Shown here: one piece after another, positions 1-9,614 of the stretch | How the letters are laid out: every line of letters starts with the position of its first letter | How positions within the stretch are numbered: position 1 is the first letter of the stretch | NCBI RefSeq assembly: GCF_902859895.1 | Contig: NZ_CADIKM010000017.1 | Span: 38,593 to 102,592, forward strand | DNA: 64,000 bases | Direction of reading: 5' to 3' | DNA from: Pararobbsia alpina | GTDB taxonomy: Bacteria > Pseudomonadota > Gammaproteobacteria > Burkholderiales > Burkholderiaceae | Program-made: the position numbers and the translations under genes | Notes under the pieces: model-generated | Told to the model about the DNA's origin: nothing | Database searches by the model: none | Seen by the model: only the letters and a program-made list of their open reading frames with translations

Positions 1-1674
1 ATTTTCGGCCAGAATCCCGCGACGAACCACCCACGCATGCTCGGCGAACTGCGCGAATGCGCCAAACGCGGCGCCACCATCGTGTCGATCAATCCCTTGC
101 GCGAACGTGGGCTCGAGCGTTTCTCCAGTCCCCAGCACCCACTGGAAATGCTGTCGATGTCGAGCACGAAGATCGCGTCGACGTTCATCCAGCCGAAGCT
201 CGCCGGTGATTTCGCGCTGCTCAAGGGCGTCGCGAAGCGCGTGCTCGAACTCGATGACGAAGCGCTCGCGCAAGGCAGCGAACGCATTCTCGACACCGAA
301 TTCATCGAACAGCACACATCCGCCTTCGAGGCTTTCGCAATCGATCTGCGCGCCGCGAGCTGGGCTGCGCTCGAAGCCGAATCGGGTGTCGCCCGCGCGG
401 ACATCGAAAGCCTCGCCCGCATCTACGTGAACGGCAAGCGCGTGATCGCGACCTGGGGCATGGGCCTCACGCAGCACAAGAACTCAGTGGCGACCGTGCA
501 TATGCTGTCGAACCTGATGATGATGCGCGGCAATATCGGTCGCGAAGGCGCGGGCCTGTGCCCGGTTCGCGGCCATTCGAACGTGCAGGGCAACCGCACG
601 GTCGGCATCGAAGACAAGCCCGCGCAAGCATTCCTCGACCGCCTCGGCAAGGTGTTCGATTTCGAGCCGCCGCGCGAGCACGGCTTTGACGTCGTCGAAA
701 CGATCGAGGCGATGCTCGAAGGCCATGTGAAGGTGTTCCTCGGCCTTGGCGGCAACTTCTCGATTGCGACACCCGACACGTCGCGCACGTGGGAGGCGCT
801 GCGCGCCTGCGATCTGACCGTCCATATCACGACCAAGCTCAACCGCAGCCATCTCGTGCACGGCAAGGACGCGCTGATCCTACCGACCCTCGGCCGCACC
901 GAAATCGATATGCAGGATGGTGTGTCGCAAGGCGTGACCGTCGAGGACTCGATGAGCATGGTGCACATCTCGTACGGCATGAACACCCCGGCGTCGAAAA
1001 ACCTGATGTCGGAGACAGCGATTGTCGCGCACATTGCGAACGCGACGATCGGCAGCGCGAAAGTCGACTGGCTCGGCTACGCCAAGGATTATTCGCGCGT
1101 GCGTGATGCGATCGAGAGCGTGCTCGAGGACTTCAAGCACTACAACGATCGGATCGCGCATCCGGGCGGCTTTCACCTGCGTGTCGCTTCACGCGAGCGC
1201 GACTGGCAGACGCCGACCGGCAAGGCCAACTTCATCGTGCACCAGATCGAGGATGACACTCCGATCAGCCGCGCGAAGAAGCAACACGGTGAGCGCCTGA
1301 TGACGCTGATGACGACCCGTTCGCACGACCAGTACAACACGACCATCTATGCGCTCGACGACCGCTATCGCGGCGTGTTCGGCCAGCGCCGTGTCGTGTT
1401 CGTCAACCCCAAGGACCTCGAAATGCTGGGCTTCAGCGCAGGCGAGTGGGTCGACATGACCACCGTGTGGGACGACGGCATTGAGCGCCGGGCCGACTCG
1501 TTCCTGCTCGTCGAGTACGACATTCCGCGCGGCTGCATTGGTGCGTACTACCCGGAGACGAACCCGCTCGTTCCGCTCGCGAGCGTTGGCGACGTGTCCA
1601 ACACGCCGACCTCTAAGTCGATCCCGGTGCTGCTGCACCGGTCCACGCCGCCGGTCGTAGCCACCGCTACGTGA
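1..1674 (+). CDS. FdhF/YdeP family molybdopterin oxidoreductase, C-terminal 557 residues (5' end outside window)
   Basis: The reading frame is open from base 1, which reads FGQNPATNHPRML, so the gene starts upstream and only its C-terminal part is here. It has the layout of the formate-dehydrogenase-like bis-molybdopterin (FdhF/YdeP) family: the GNIGREGAGLCPVRGHSNVQ stretch near the pterin site, the GLGGNFSIATPD loop, and a C-terminal molydopterin dinucleotide-binding domain (TTRSHDQYNTTIY to NTPTSKSIPV). It should be cytoplasmic. The [4Fe-4S] and Cys/SeCys region would lie upstream of the window. The neighbouring cydAB and fdhD fit a redox enzyme that needs FdhD to sulfurate its cofactor. 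The true substrate of YdeP-type enzymes is uncertain, so formate is only a possibility. Confidence 0.93.
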   Translation: MFGQNPATNHPRMLGELRECAKRGATIVSINPLRERGLERFSSPQHPLEMLSMSSTKIASTFIQPKLAGDFALLKGVAKRVLELDDEALAQGSERILDTEFIEQHTSAFEAFAIDLRAASWAALEAESGVARADIESLARIYVNGKRVIATWGMGLTQHKNSVATVHMLSNLMMMRGNIGREGAGLCPVRGHSNVQGNRTVGIEDKPAQAFLDRLGKVFDFEPPREHGFDVVETIEAMLEGHVKVFLGLGGNFSIATPDTSRTWEALRACDLTVHITTKLNRSHLVHGKDALILPTLGRTEIDMQDGVSQGVTVEDSMSMVHISYGMNTPASKNLMSETAIVAHIANATIGSAKVDWLGYAKDYSRVRDAIESVLEDFKHYNDRIAHPGGFHLRVASRERDWQTPTGKANFIVHQIEDDTPISRAKKQHGERLMTLMTTRSHDQYNTTIYALDDRYRGVFGQRRVVFVNPKDLEMLGFSAGEWVDMTTVWDDGIERRADSFLLVEYDIPRGCIGAYYPETNPLVPLASVGDVSNTPTSKSIPVLLHRSTPPVVATAT

Positions 1675-1750
1675 GCCAACCGCCTCATGAATTGAGCAGC
1701 GCGCCGGCTGGCGCGCGCTCCCGATTTCCCTTCTTGCCCGTGTGACCATC

Positions 1751-3148
1751 ATGTTACTTGACGCCTTACATCTCGCGCGCAGCCAGTTCGCGATGACCGC
1801 CATCTTTCATATCCTGTGGCCGATTCTGACGGTCAGTCTGTCGGCCTTTCTGCTCGTCGTCGAGATTCTCTGGGTCCGCACGAGTGAGGTCGTGTGGTAT
1901 CGCCACGCTCGTTTCTGGAGCAAGCTGCTTATTTTGAATTTTGCCGTCGGCGTCGTGAGCGGCATTCCGATGGAGTTTCAGTTCGGTACCAACTGGGGGC
2001 CATTCTCGGAATTCACCGGCCAGTTCTTCGGCAATATTCTCGGCTTTGAAGGCGCGATGGCCTTCATGCTCGAGGCGGGCTTTGTCGGCATCATGATCCT
2101 TGGCTGGACTCGCGTGCCGAAGGGCGTGCATCTGTTCGCCACCGCGATGGTCGCGCTCGGGTCGTCGATCTCCGTGTTCTGGATCATGGTCGCCAACTCA
2201 TGGATGCAAACGCCGGCCGGCGTGGCGCTCGTCGATGGCAAGCTTGCCGTGACCGACTATGTCAAGGCCATTTTCAATCCTGACATGGCCTGGGGCGTGT
2301 CGCACATGTGGTTCGCCGCGCTCGAAACCGGCCTCATGGTCATCGCCGGCATTTCCGCCTACTACCTCCTGAGGCGCCGCAACCCCGAGTTCTTCGTGCG
2401 TTCGTTCAAGCTCGCGCTGCTGTTGCTCGTGTTTATCACGCCGGTGCAGATCTGGCTCGGCGATTCGAGCGGCGTCGACGTGTTCGCTACCCAGCCTGCC
2501 AAGGGCGCGGCAATCGAAGGCCACTGGGAAACCAACGCCCCCGGTACCGGCGCTTCGTGGTCGCTGCTCGCATGGCCCGACAAGGCGAACCAACGCAATG
2601 ACTGGTCGCTTGAAATCCCCGGCCTGCTGAGCGTCCTCGGCACGCACAGCCTGCACGGCCAGGTGAAGGGTCTGGCGGACATCCCGGTTGCCGACCAGCC
2701 GCCCGCGCTGCCGCTGCTTTACTACGCGTTCCGCGCGATGGCCGGCATCGGCTTCCTCTTCATGGTCCTTGCTTTCTGGACGGCGTACTCATTGCGCAAG
2801 GCGCGCGGCCAGCTCGAAGCGCTGCTCGCGCAACGCAAGCTGCTGCTCGCATGGGTATTGGCTATTCCGCTGCCGTATATCGCAGTCGAATGCGGCTGGA
2901 TCGTGCGTGAAGTCGGACGCCAGCCCTGGGTCGTGTACGGATTGCTGCGCACCGAAAATGCGGCTTCCGCCATCGCTCCCATGGCGATTACCGGCAGCAT
3001 GGCGATGTTCGCAGTCTTCTACGTGGTGCTGATCTCGTCGTTCTTCTACTTCGCACGCCGCTGGCTGAAGAAGGGACCCGACCTCACGCTGCTGCCCCCC
3101 GCCGAGCCGACACGTCAGAGCGTCGCGCACACCGCGGCCGAACATTAA
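1751..3148 (+). CDS. cydA: Cytochrome bd-type (cyanide-insensitive type) ubiquinol oxidase subunit I
   Basis: The 465-residue membrane protein is CydA/CioA. It has the N-terminal LARSQFAMTAIFHILWP helix with the haem-ligand His at about residue 20, the RxM pair in YYAFRAMAGIG, and the quinol-oxidase signature GWIVREVGRQPW. It is shorter than E. coli CydA (about 522 residues), which points to the short Q-loop subtype often called CioA. ATG at 1751 was chosen because it gives the normal CydA N-terminus; an in-frame GTG at 1742 adds only three residues. cydB follows after 45 bases, so the two are co-transcribed. The complex oxidises ubiquinol and reduces O2 to water at the inner membrane. Confidence 0.95.
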   Translation: MLLDALHLARSQFAMTAIFHILWPILTVSLSAFLLVVEILWVRTSEVVWYRHARFWSKLLILNFAVGVVSGIPMEFQFGTNWGPFSEFTGQFFGNILGFEGAMAFMLEAGFVGIMILGWTRVPKGVHLFATAMVALGSSISVFWIMVANSWMQTPAGVALVDGKLAVTDYVKAIFNPDMAWGVSHMWFAALETGLMVIAGISAYYLLRRRNPEFFVRSFKLALLLLVFITPVQIWLGDSSGVDVFATQPAKGAAIEGHWETNAPGTGASWSLLAWPDKANQRNDWSLEIPGLLSVLGTHSLHGQVKGLADIPVADQPPALPLLYYAFRAMAGIGFLFMVLAFWTAYSLRKARGQLEALLAQRKLLLAWVLAIPLPYIAVECGWIVREVGRQPWVVYGLLRTENAASAIAPMAITGSMAMFAVFYVVLISSFFYFARRWLKKGPDLTLLPPAEPTRQSVAHTAAEH

Positions 3149-3193
3149 ATCGAGGACGCCCGCGTTCAAGTTCATCGAGAAAGGTTACCCAAA

Positions 3194-4180
3194 ATGAATT
3201 CTGTCACCGCTGAAAGTTTGTTGAGCCATACGTGGTTTGGCCTGATCGGGCTGATGCTCGTGCTCTATGTGATTACCGACGGCTTCGACCTCGGTGTCGG
3301 TATCCTGAGTCTGTTCCGTTCGAAGGAATCTGACCGGGACTTGATGATCCAGTCGATCGGACACGTTTGGGACGCCAACGAAACGTGGCTCGTCGTGCTC
3401 GGCGGCGCCCTGTTCGGTGCATTCCCGGCTGCGTACGCCATGCTGCTGTCGGACTTGTACGTGCCTGTGATGGTGCTGATCGCGAGCCTGATCATGCGCG
3501 GCGCCGCGATCGAATTTCGTCACGCGGCGACGACCACGCGGCCGATATGGGATCGCGTGTTCGGCATCGGGAGCCTGCTTACCGCGGTGTGCCAGGGTGT
3601 GATTCTCGGCAAGGTCATCACCGGCTTGTTGCCGGGCAGCCTTCAAACAGGGTTCGTCGCGCTGACCGCAGTCGGTGTCGTGTCGGGCTATGCGCTTATC
3701 GGTGCCACCTGGCTGGTCAAGAAGACCACCGGTCGGCTGGAAACGGCCGCGCGGCGCTACTCCATGATCACCGTTGTCACGACCGTGGCCGCCGCCATCG
3801 CCATCTCGATCGGCACGCTGACGCTCAGCCCGATTGGTGCCGGGCGCTGGGAACAAGCCGGCGTGTTCCATGTCCTCGTTGCGCTCGCGATCGTCGCGGC
3901 GCTGGCTTTCTGCTACGTCCTCTATTCGGCGTATATGGGTGGCGAGAATGGGCCGTTCAATGCGACGATGGTCCTGTTCGTCACCTCGTTCGCCGGCCTC
4001 GCCGTCAGCCTCTTCCCGTATATCGTGCCAGGACAGCTGAGCATCGCGTCTGCCGCATCGAACAGCACTACGCTGATCTTCATGCTGATCGGCATGGGCA
4101 CCGTGATGCCGATCATGATCGGCTACAACCTGTATCAGTATCACCTGTTCCGCGGCAAGGTCGTTGCGGCCCACCATTGA
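3194..4180 (+). CDS. cydB: Cytochrome bd-type ubiquinol oxidase subunit II
   Basis: The 328-residue hydrophobic protein has the CydB start (GLIGLMLVLYVITDGFDLGVG), the conserved HVWDANETWLVVLGGALFGAFP region and about eight or nine membrane helices. CydB pairs with CydA and stabilises the haem-containing dimer. The start ATG is preceded by GAGAAAGG. It lies directly after cydA and has the short form typical of CioB-type subunits. The opposite strand holds a long open frame that is only a GC-bias shadow. Confidence 0.96.
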   Translation: MNSVTAESLLSHTWFGLIGLMLVLYVITDGFDLGVGILSLFRSKESDRDLMIQSIGHVWDANETWLVVLGGALFGAFPAAYAMLLSDLYVPVMVLIASLIMRGAAIEFRHAATTTRPIWDRVFGIGSLLTAVCQGVILGKVITGLLPGSLQTGFVALTAVGVVSGYALIGATWLVKKTTGRLETAARRYSMITVVTTVAAAIAISIGTLTLSPIGAGRWEQAGVFHVLVALAIVAALAFCYVLYSAYMGGENGPFNATMVLFVTSFAGLAVSLFPYIVPGQLSIASAASNSTTLIFMLIGMGTVMPIMIGYNLYQYHLFRGKVVAAHH

Positions 4181-4216
4181 TCAGCAGTCTTGCACCGGCA
4201 AATATCGGAGCGCTAA

Positions 4217-5137
4217 GTGATCGTCAGGCCCCCCCATAACTGGTTCCGTATGCTGTTCGTGTGGAACGGATCGGTACTTCAATCGATCCTTCCGCAACTA
4301 GGTGTGCTGGCCCTGGTGGGGGTGCTGGTGGACGTTGCCTACCTGTTCAATTTACGCCCGACGATTCCGCTCAACACCACGCCGTTCACGCTGTGCGGTG
4401 TCGCGCTCACGATCTTCCTAGCCTTTCGGAACAACGCGAGCTATGAGCGGTTCTGGGAGGCGAGGCGCCTTTGGGGGCATGTCCTGATCTCAGCGCGGAA
4501 TCTGACGTCGCAAGCGCTTTGCTACGTGCCGGAGGATGTGCTGGAGTTCGACCGGACCGAGTTCGTGCACGGGATCATCGCCTTTGCCTATGCACTCAAG
4601 CATCAATTGCGCAAGACTGATCCCACGTCCGATCTCCTGCCCTACGTCGGCGCCGAGCGAACCCGTGTGCTACAGGCAAAACACTATCGGCCCACGGTGC
4701 TCCTGAAGGAAATCCGGCATGTGGTGAGCGCGTTGCAACGGCGCGGCGCGATCTCCGACACGCAGATGTGGATGTTCGACAAGCAGTTGAACGAACTGGG
4801 AGCGATGGTCGGCGGCTGCGAGCGGATCGCGTCGACACCGATACCCTACCCCTACGGCGTGCTGCTGCATCGCACCGTGTACGCCTACTGCCTGCTGCTG
4901 CCGCTCGGCCTGGTCGATACGCTCGGCCTCGCAACGCCGCTCATCTCCCTGTTTGTGTCATACACGCTGATTGCGCTCGAGGCTATCGCAAGCGAACTCG
5001 CCGAACCCTTCGGCATGGCTCCGAACAGCCTGGCACTCGATGCGATGACCCGCAATATTGAACGCTCGCTGCTCGAACTGTGCGACCAGCCGCTTCCTGT
5101 CGAAATGAAGGTGGACCGGCGCTACCAGCTGACGTAA
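4217..5137 (+). CDS. Bestrophin-like (UPF0187/YneE) membrane protein
   Basis: The 306-residue protein matches bacterial bestrophin homologues. It opens with MIVRPPHNWFRMLFVWNGSV, has the conserved NTTPFTLCGVALTIFLAFRN and ASYERFWEARRLWG segments, then PYPYGVLLHRTVYAYCLLLP and a C-terminal EPFG-N-LALDAM motif. Characterised family members form pentameric cation or anion channels in the membrane. Translation probably begins at GTG 4217, with GGAG seven bases upstream. It follows cydAB by 36 bases and may be read from the same transcript. Ion selectivity cannot be read from the sequence. Confidence 0.88.
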   Translation: MIVRPPHNWFRMLFVWNGSVLQSILPQLGVLALVGVLVDVAYLFNLRPTIPLNTTPFTLCGVALTIFLAFRNNASYERFWEARRLWGHVLISARNLTSQALCYVPEDVLEFDRTEFVHGIIAFAYALKHQLRKTDPTSDLLPYVGAERTRVLQAKHYRPTVLLKEIRHVVSALQRRGAISDTQMWMFDKQLNELGAMVGGCERIASTPIPYPYGVLLHRTVYAYCLLLPLGLVDTLGLATPLISLFVSYTLIALEAIASELAEPFGMAPNSLALDAMTRNIERSLLELCDQPLPVEMKVDRRYQLT

Positions 5138-5290
5138 GAACGCCACATCGCGCGGCCGCGAATCTGTAGCTTGACGATGCGGCCCGTTCTGTACTCTCCC
5201 GCTGGCCATCTATTGCGTACGATGTTTCATACGGAATGCGGGCCGGCTCAAGCGCGATGCCCCACACTCCACTGTCCCGAAGGAGAAAAG

Positions 5291-6163
5291 ATGTCTAGTG
5301 ATCCAGCCACCGAACACACCGGAAGCGTTTCGTGCCCGATCGTCCGCCATCGGCGAGGTGTGTCGAAGGCTGTCACGGATCATGTCGTTGAGGAATTCCC
5401 CGTTGCGCTCGTCTTCAACGGTATTTCGCATGCAGTCATGATGGCGACCCCGCTCGATCTCGAATCGTTCGCGGTGGGCTTCGCCTTGACCGAAGGCATC
5501 GTCGAGCGCACGGCCGACATCTACGATCTCGAAGTCCTCATGTACCCCGACAGCGCGGAGGTGCAGCTGACCATTGCACAACCGGCGTTCCTGCAGTTGA
5601 AAGACAAGCGGCGTAGCCTCGCCGGCCGTACTGGCTGCGGCGTATGCGGGATCGAAAGCATCGAATTGCTGGATCTGCAACCGCAAAAGATTGCGCGTCG
5701 AGAGGGTATGTCCGATGTGTCGCCTTCGGCGATCGAAGCGGCCGCGAGCGAACTACCCGACCGGCAGATCCTGATGCGCGAGACAGGAGGAATCCACGCA
5801 GCGGCATGGTGCAAGCCCGATGGCTCTATCGTCGAAGTGTTCGAGGACGTCGGTCGCCACAACGCGCTCGACAAGCTGATCGGCGGTCTCGCTCTGCGCC
5901 GGGAAGACATGCAGGACGGTTTCGTTTTTTTGTCGAGCCGGGCGAGCTACGAGCTCGTGCGCAAGACGGCACGAATGAACATTGCGCTGCTCGCCACGAT
6001 ATCGGCGCCGACGTCGCTCGCGATCGACCTCGCTCAACGTGCCGGCATGCGTCTGTTGAGCTTCTGCCGGGAAGACGGCTTTGTCGAGTACACGGCAAAT
6101 GAATCTTCGTCTCCGGTCCGCCAAGCTGCATCGATGGAAACCGTTCGCACGGATGCCGCATAA
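5291..6163 (+). CDS. fdhD: Formate dehydrogenase accessory sulfurtransferase FdhD
   Basis: The 290-residue protein carries the FdhD signature RTGCGVCGIESIE (Cys116 and Cys119 from the chosen start). FdhD passes sulfur from a cysteine desulfurase to the bis-MGD cofactor, which activates formate dehydrogenase-type enzymes. ATG 5291 was selected because AAGGAG lies just before it; a longer frame from about 5171 is possible but has no good ribosome binding site. Its presence beside the FdhF/YdeP gene supports a functional molybdoenzyme. A hairpin terminator lies about 250 bases downstream. Confidence 0.95.
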   Translation: MSSDPATEHTGSVSCPIVRHRRGVSKAVTDHVVEEFPVALVFNGISHAVMMATPLDLESFAVGFALTEGIVERTADIYDLEVLMYPDSAEVQLTIAQPAFLQLKDKRRSLAGRTGCGVCGIESIELLDLQPQKIARREGMSDVSPSAIEAAASELPDRQILMRETGGIHAAAWCKPDGSIVEVFEDVGRHNALDKLIGGLALRREDMQDGFVFLSSRASYELVRKTARMNIALLATISAPTSLAIDLAQRAGMRLLSFCREDGFVEYTANESSSPVRQAASMETVRTDAA

Positions 6164-6531
6164 GTCAACGGGGCCCACCCAGAGGTCTTCGACCATGGCT
6201 CCGGAGCGGCGCGACCTTCCTGGCCCGTCGCGAGCCTGAATCCCTCCTACATCCCCCTGATCGGGATTGAACAGCCTGCCGGTTCCTGTCAGGTGACGTT
6301 CCTTTTGCGTTCACGGCAGCTTCGTGGAATCGCACTGTACCCCTCGGTCGAAGCCGGAATTGTGCTCTTTTCGGTCGTCCATGCAGTCATATGATCGAGG
6401 CCCGGCATTTATTCAGAAAAGCGAGCATCGGAATGCCGCTTTTTTTTGAAAGGTCGATGTATATGGGGATATATTTCGGTAGGCTTGCGCGCAGGCTGTA
6501 GGCCTATCTATTTAACGGGCTTAAAAATAAG
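6164..6531. other. Intergenic region between fdhD and the TonB-dependent receptor
   Basis: No convincing gene is seen. It contains one intrinsic terminator (listed separately) and, after that, an AT-richer stretch (6448-6531) where the receptor promoter must lie. No clear Fur box or riboswitch could be recognised. Confidence 0.6.
6418..6447 (+). terminator. Rho-independent terminator
   Basis: AAAGCG and GCAT pair with ATGC and CGCTTT around a four-base CGGA loop, with one unpaired A, and eight T residues follow. It would end plus-strand transcription from the cyd-fdhD block and insulate the receptor gene. Confidence 0.8.
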
Positions 6532-8724
6532 ATGAGGCGGTTAGTATTGGCGGTTGCGGTAATGTCTTTACGAGTCGAAATCAGTTACGCGCAAGAGGTC
6601 GGCGGCACGATCCAGATACCCGAGGTCAACGTTACGGCGCCCGCACCCACCACTCCAGTTTCAGGGGATCCAGGCGGTTTCGCCACCACACCTCAATACC
6701 ACACGGAAAAAGCGAATCTGGGTCCACTTGGCGATCAGTCGATCCTGAAGACACCCTATTCGGTGACGGTCGTTCCCGAAGATCTCCTCGTCAATCAGCA
6801 GGTACAGACCGTCAACGATTCACTGCGATATCTCCCCTCGGTTGAAATCCGGGATCAGCAAGGCTACGAAGTGTCGCGGCCCCAGTCGCTCGGTTTCATG
6901 GGGAGCATCGTGCAGAACACGAGGCTCGATGGACTGAACATCATCGGTACGACAGCAATCGCGACAGAAAATCTCGCTGGCGTCGAGGTGCTCAATGGAC
7001 TGGCCGGCTCCTTGTACGGCCCCGAGACGCCCGCCGGTGTTTTCAATTACATTTTGAAGCGTCCCACCGGTGCGCCACTCTTTAGCTATACCGAGGGGTA
7101 CGACTCCACGGGCGTTTTCACCGAGCACGTGGACGTCGGTGGGACGGTTGGACAGGATGGTCAAATCGGGTACCGCTTCAACGTCGTCCACGGGGAGGGC
7201 TCAAGCTATGCGCCCGACAGCAACATCAATCGCACACTCATCAGCGCGGACGTCGACTTCCATATCGATAGCCAAACGGTCATCGAAACAGATTTCAGCC
7301 ACTATTCGACGAGCGCTACCGGGCTGCCCGGTGGCATCCAATACGCTACACCTGGAACGAAGAGCACCGTGCTGCCCGCCGCGGTCAATCCGGACACGCT
7401 CGGATATGGACAACCCGGTGCGGGCCCGGAGCTTACGACTGATACCGGGCTGGTAAAGATCAAGCACAGTTTCAACGATCAGTGGAACGTCGAGGTGGGC
7501 GGTCTCTATCAAAACGCAGTTCGCGGGCTCTACGGCATCACGAACGAGTTGACCGACAATTCCGGTAACTACAACGTCGTCAAGAACTTCACCGCCGTGC
7601 CGCACTTTACGATCGGCAGTTGGATGGCCACCCTCAATGGCCATTTCGATCTTTTCGGCTTGAAGAATGACGTATCGATCGGCGCCAATGGTTTCGAGAA
7701 TGGACAGTATTCCTATCGGAACAATATCGCCCAGACTCTAGGGTCAGCAAGCCTGGCAAACCCCGTGGTATTCCCGTCCTCGCCGGTCCCGAACACGGGC
7801 GGAGAATATGAGTCCGCGAGCCTGTCCCAAGAAAACATCATCACCGGCGATACGATTCATTTCAACTCGAAACTGGCGCTTCAGGCCGTACTCAGTACTT
7901 CGTTCTTTGATGGGCAGAGCTTCAATACGAGTGGCAAGACGACAAGTTCGGAAGTCCGAAATGGAGCACTGAGCCCAACCGTCAGCCTTATCTATACTCC
8001 GTCATCCAGACTGACCGCGTATGCAACTTTCGCCGAGACTGAAGAACAAGGCGACCAGGCGCCGTCTACCGCGGCGAACGCGAATCAGTTCATGGGACCG
8101 TATCACGACACGGAGTACGACGTCGGAGCCAAGTATGCAGTGAGCAACGACCTGCTCGTTTCCCTCGACGCCTTTCGCATGACGCGGCCGCTTGCCGAAG
8201 CCGACCTGACAAGCAATATCTTTTCGGTCGTCGGCACGCAAAGAGATGCCGGGGTCGAACTGTTCGTGCAAGGTAATCTTTTGCGAGACCTCACCGTCCT
8301 TGGCGGTGTGACCTATATCGATGCGAGACTGTGGGGAACCGGAAACCCCACGACGAACGACATGCTCGTGGTTGGCGTTCCGAACTGGAAAGCCGACCTG
8401 GCGTTTGACTACCACCCGGGGTTCGCCTACGGTTTTGCCCTGACCGGCGCAGTGCATCATGAGGGAACACGAGCCGCGATGAACACGAACACCTCCTTCG
8501 CCCCGGCCTACACGACATTGGATCTGGGCGTGCGCTACGTCTTGCCAGACTTCCAGAAACACAAGACTACCTTGCGTTTCCAGGTAAACAATCTGACCAA
8601 TGTCTACTACTACTCGTCGATCGAAGACGGCACGACCGGTAACCTCGCCGGTAGTACCGGTGCTGACACGGCTTATCTAGGGGCGCCGCGGACGTTCATG
8701 GCCAGCCTCGAATTCGACTATTGA
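6532..8724 (+). CDS. TonB-dependent siderophore-type receptor
   Basis: The 730-residue outer-membrane protein has a short signal peptide ending near YAQ, a plug domain (SILKTPYSVTVVPEDLL, then LAGVEVLNGLAGSLYGPETP and GVFNYILKRPT) and a 22-strand type barrel ending in LEFDY, the usual aromatic C-terminus. It has no extra N-terminal signalling domain, so it is a plain transducer-independent receptor. It should import a ferric siderophore or similar ligand using TonB energy. The tonB-like gene follows 55 bases downstream. The ligand cannot be deduced. The ribosome binding site is weak. Confidence 0.92.
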   Translation: MRRLVLAVAVMSLRVEISYAQEVGGTIQIPEVNVTAPAPTTPVSGDPGGFATTPQYHTEKANLGPLGDQSILKTPYSVTVVPEDLLVNQQVQTVNDSLRYLPSVEIRDQQGYEVSRPQSLGFMGSIVQNTRLDGLNIIGTTAIATENLAGVEVLNGLAGSLYGPETPAGVFNYILKRPTGAPLFSYTEGYDSTGVFTEHVDVGGTVGQDGQIGYRFNVVHGEGSSYAPDSNINRTLISADVDFHIDSQTVIETDFSHYSTSATGLPGGIQYATPGTKSTVLPAAVNPDTLGYGQPGAGPELTTDTGLVKIKHSFNDQWNVEVGGLYQNAVRGLYGITNELTDNSGNYNVVKNFTAVPHFTIGSWMATLNGHFDLFGLKNDVSIGANGFENGQYSYRNNIAQTLGSASLANPVVFPSSPVPNTGGEYESASLSQENIITGDTIHFNSKLALQAVLSTSFFDGQSFNTSGKTTSSEVRNGALSPTVSLIYTPSSRLTAYATFAETEEQGDQAPSTAANANQFMGPYHDTEYDVGAKYAVSNDLLVSLDAFRMTRPLAEADLTSNIFSVVGTQRDAGVELFVQGNLLRDLTVLGGVTYIDARLWGTGNPTTNDMLVVGVPNWKADLAFDYHPGFAYGFALTGAVHHEGTRAAMNTNTSFAPAYTTLDLGVRYVLPDFQKHKTTLRFQVNNLTNVYYYSSIEDGTTGNLAGSTGADTAYLGAPRTFMASLEFDY

Positions 8725-8779
8725 TGGGCGCCGGATATCTGAAGGTCACGCTGGTGGGCCTCGAGGCGTCGGCCAAGTC

Positions 8780-9592
8780 ATGAGCGGAGTCCCGTTGAAG
8801 CGGACAGGTGGCTGCCCCCGGATTGGCCCCTGTTGGCCTCAATGGGCGTTCAGCCTGACGCTGGTACTGGCGGCGCATATCGGAGGCGGGTTGTGGCTGT
8901 TGCGTCGGGCGACTCCGGTAAAAAGCCCCGTGGTACCCGCGGCGATCATGATTGATCTGGTACCGGCATCGCCAATGCCAGCCGCGCTAGCGTCAGCCAA
9001 GCCTGCGCCCGTGTCATCGCGGCAACAGCACGAGGCCCTGGCGCCGCTGCGGTCGCCGCGTCCGCATAGTCGGCCGTCACCGACGCGGCCACACCCAGCG
9101 ATTGCGCAGTCGATGCATCAAGCGCCCACGGCCCCGGTGGTGCCACAGTCCAATCAAGCGCCGGCCCTGGTGGCGCCGCAGTCTGCTCAAGCGCCCATGG
9201 TCTCGATGCCATCGTCGGCGGTTCAGGCACCCGCGGCCTCGATTCCGCCGCGGACCGCTCAGGCGCCTGTGGCGACCCCGGCAACGGCAGACCTCAGCAG
9301 GCAGGCCCTGGCCACTTGGCAGGGTGGGCTCGCGGCCCATCTGGCTCGCTTCGAGCAGTTTCCCGAGCAAGCCCAGCGACGCGGCGAGCAGGGTGTGGTG
9401 CTGATGCGCGTTGCGGTGAGCCGCAACGGTCAGGTGTCGTCGATGTCAATGGCGCGTGGTTCCGGTTACGCAGACCTGGACGCGCAGGCACAGGCCTGGA
9501 TCGAGCGCGCCGAGCCGTTGCCGCCTTTCCCGCCCGAGATTACCGCACAGCAGATGGTGTTGATGATTCCGCTACGCTTCACTCTGCGGTGA
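8780..9592 (+). CDS. Energy-transducing TonB family protein
   Basis: The 270-residue protein has one N-terminal membrane helix (about residues 22-42), a long Pro/Ala-rich periplasmic spacer with repeated QAP units (about residues 95-165), and a C-terminal TonB domain (RRGEQGVVLMRVAVSRNGQV, then the YADLDAQAQAWIERAEPLPPFP signature). It should couple proton-motive force to the receptor encoded just upstream. A dedicated TonB beside its receptor is common in Burkholderia. ExbB and ExbD are not in the window. Confidence 0.9.
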   Translation: MSGVPLKRTGGCPRIGPCWPQWAFSLTLVLAAHIGGGLWLLRRATPVKSPVVPAAIMIDLVPASPMPAALASAKPAPVSSRQQHEALAPLRSPRPHSRPSPTRPHPAIAQSMHQAPTAPVVPQSNQAPALVAPQSAQAPMVSMPSSAVQAPAASIPPRTAQAPVATPATADLSRQALATWQGGLAAHLARFEQFPEQAQRRGEQGVVLMRVAVSRNGQVSSMSMARGSGYADLDAQAQAWIERAEPLPPFPPEITAQQMVLMIPLRFTLR

Positions 9593-9614
9593 TGCCGGCA
9601 CGGCTACGCGAGAC

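Noticed and set aside
3185..4177. 330-residue minus-strand open frame over cydB
   Set aside because: It lies wholly antisense to a clear cydB gene, is full of His, Arg, Asp and Gln, and has no family likeness: a GC-bias shadow.
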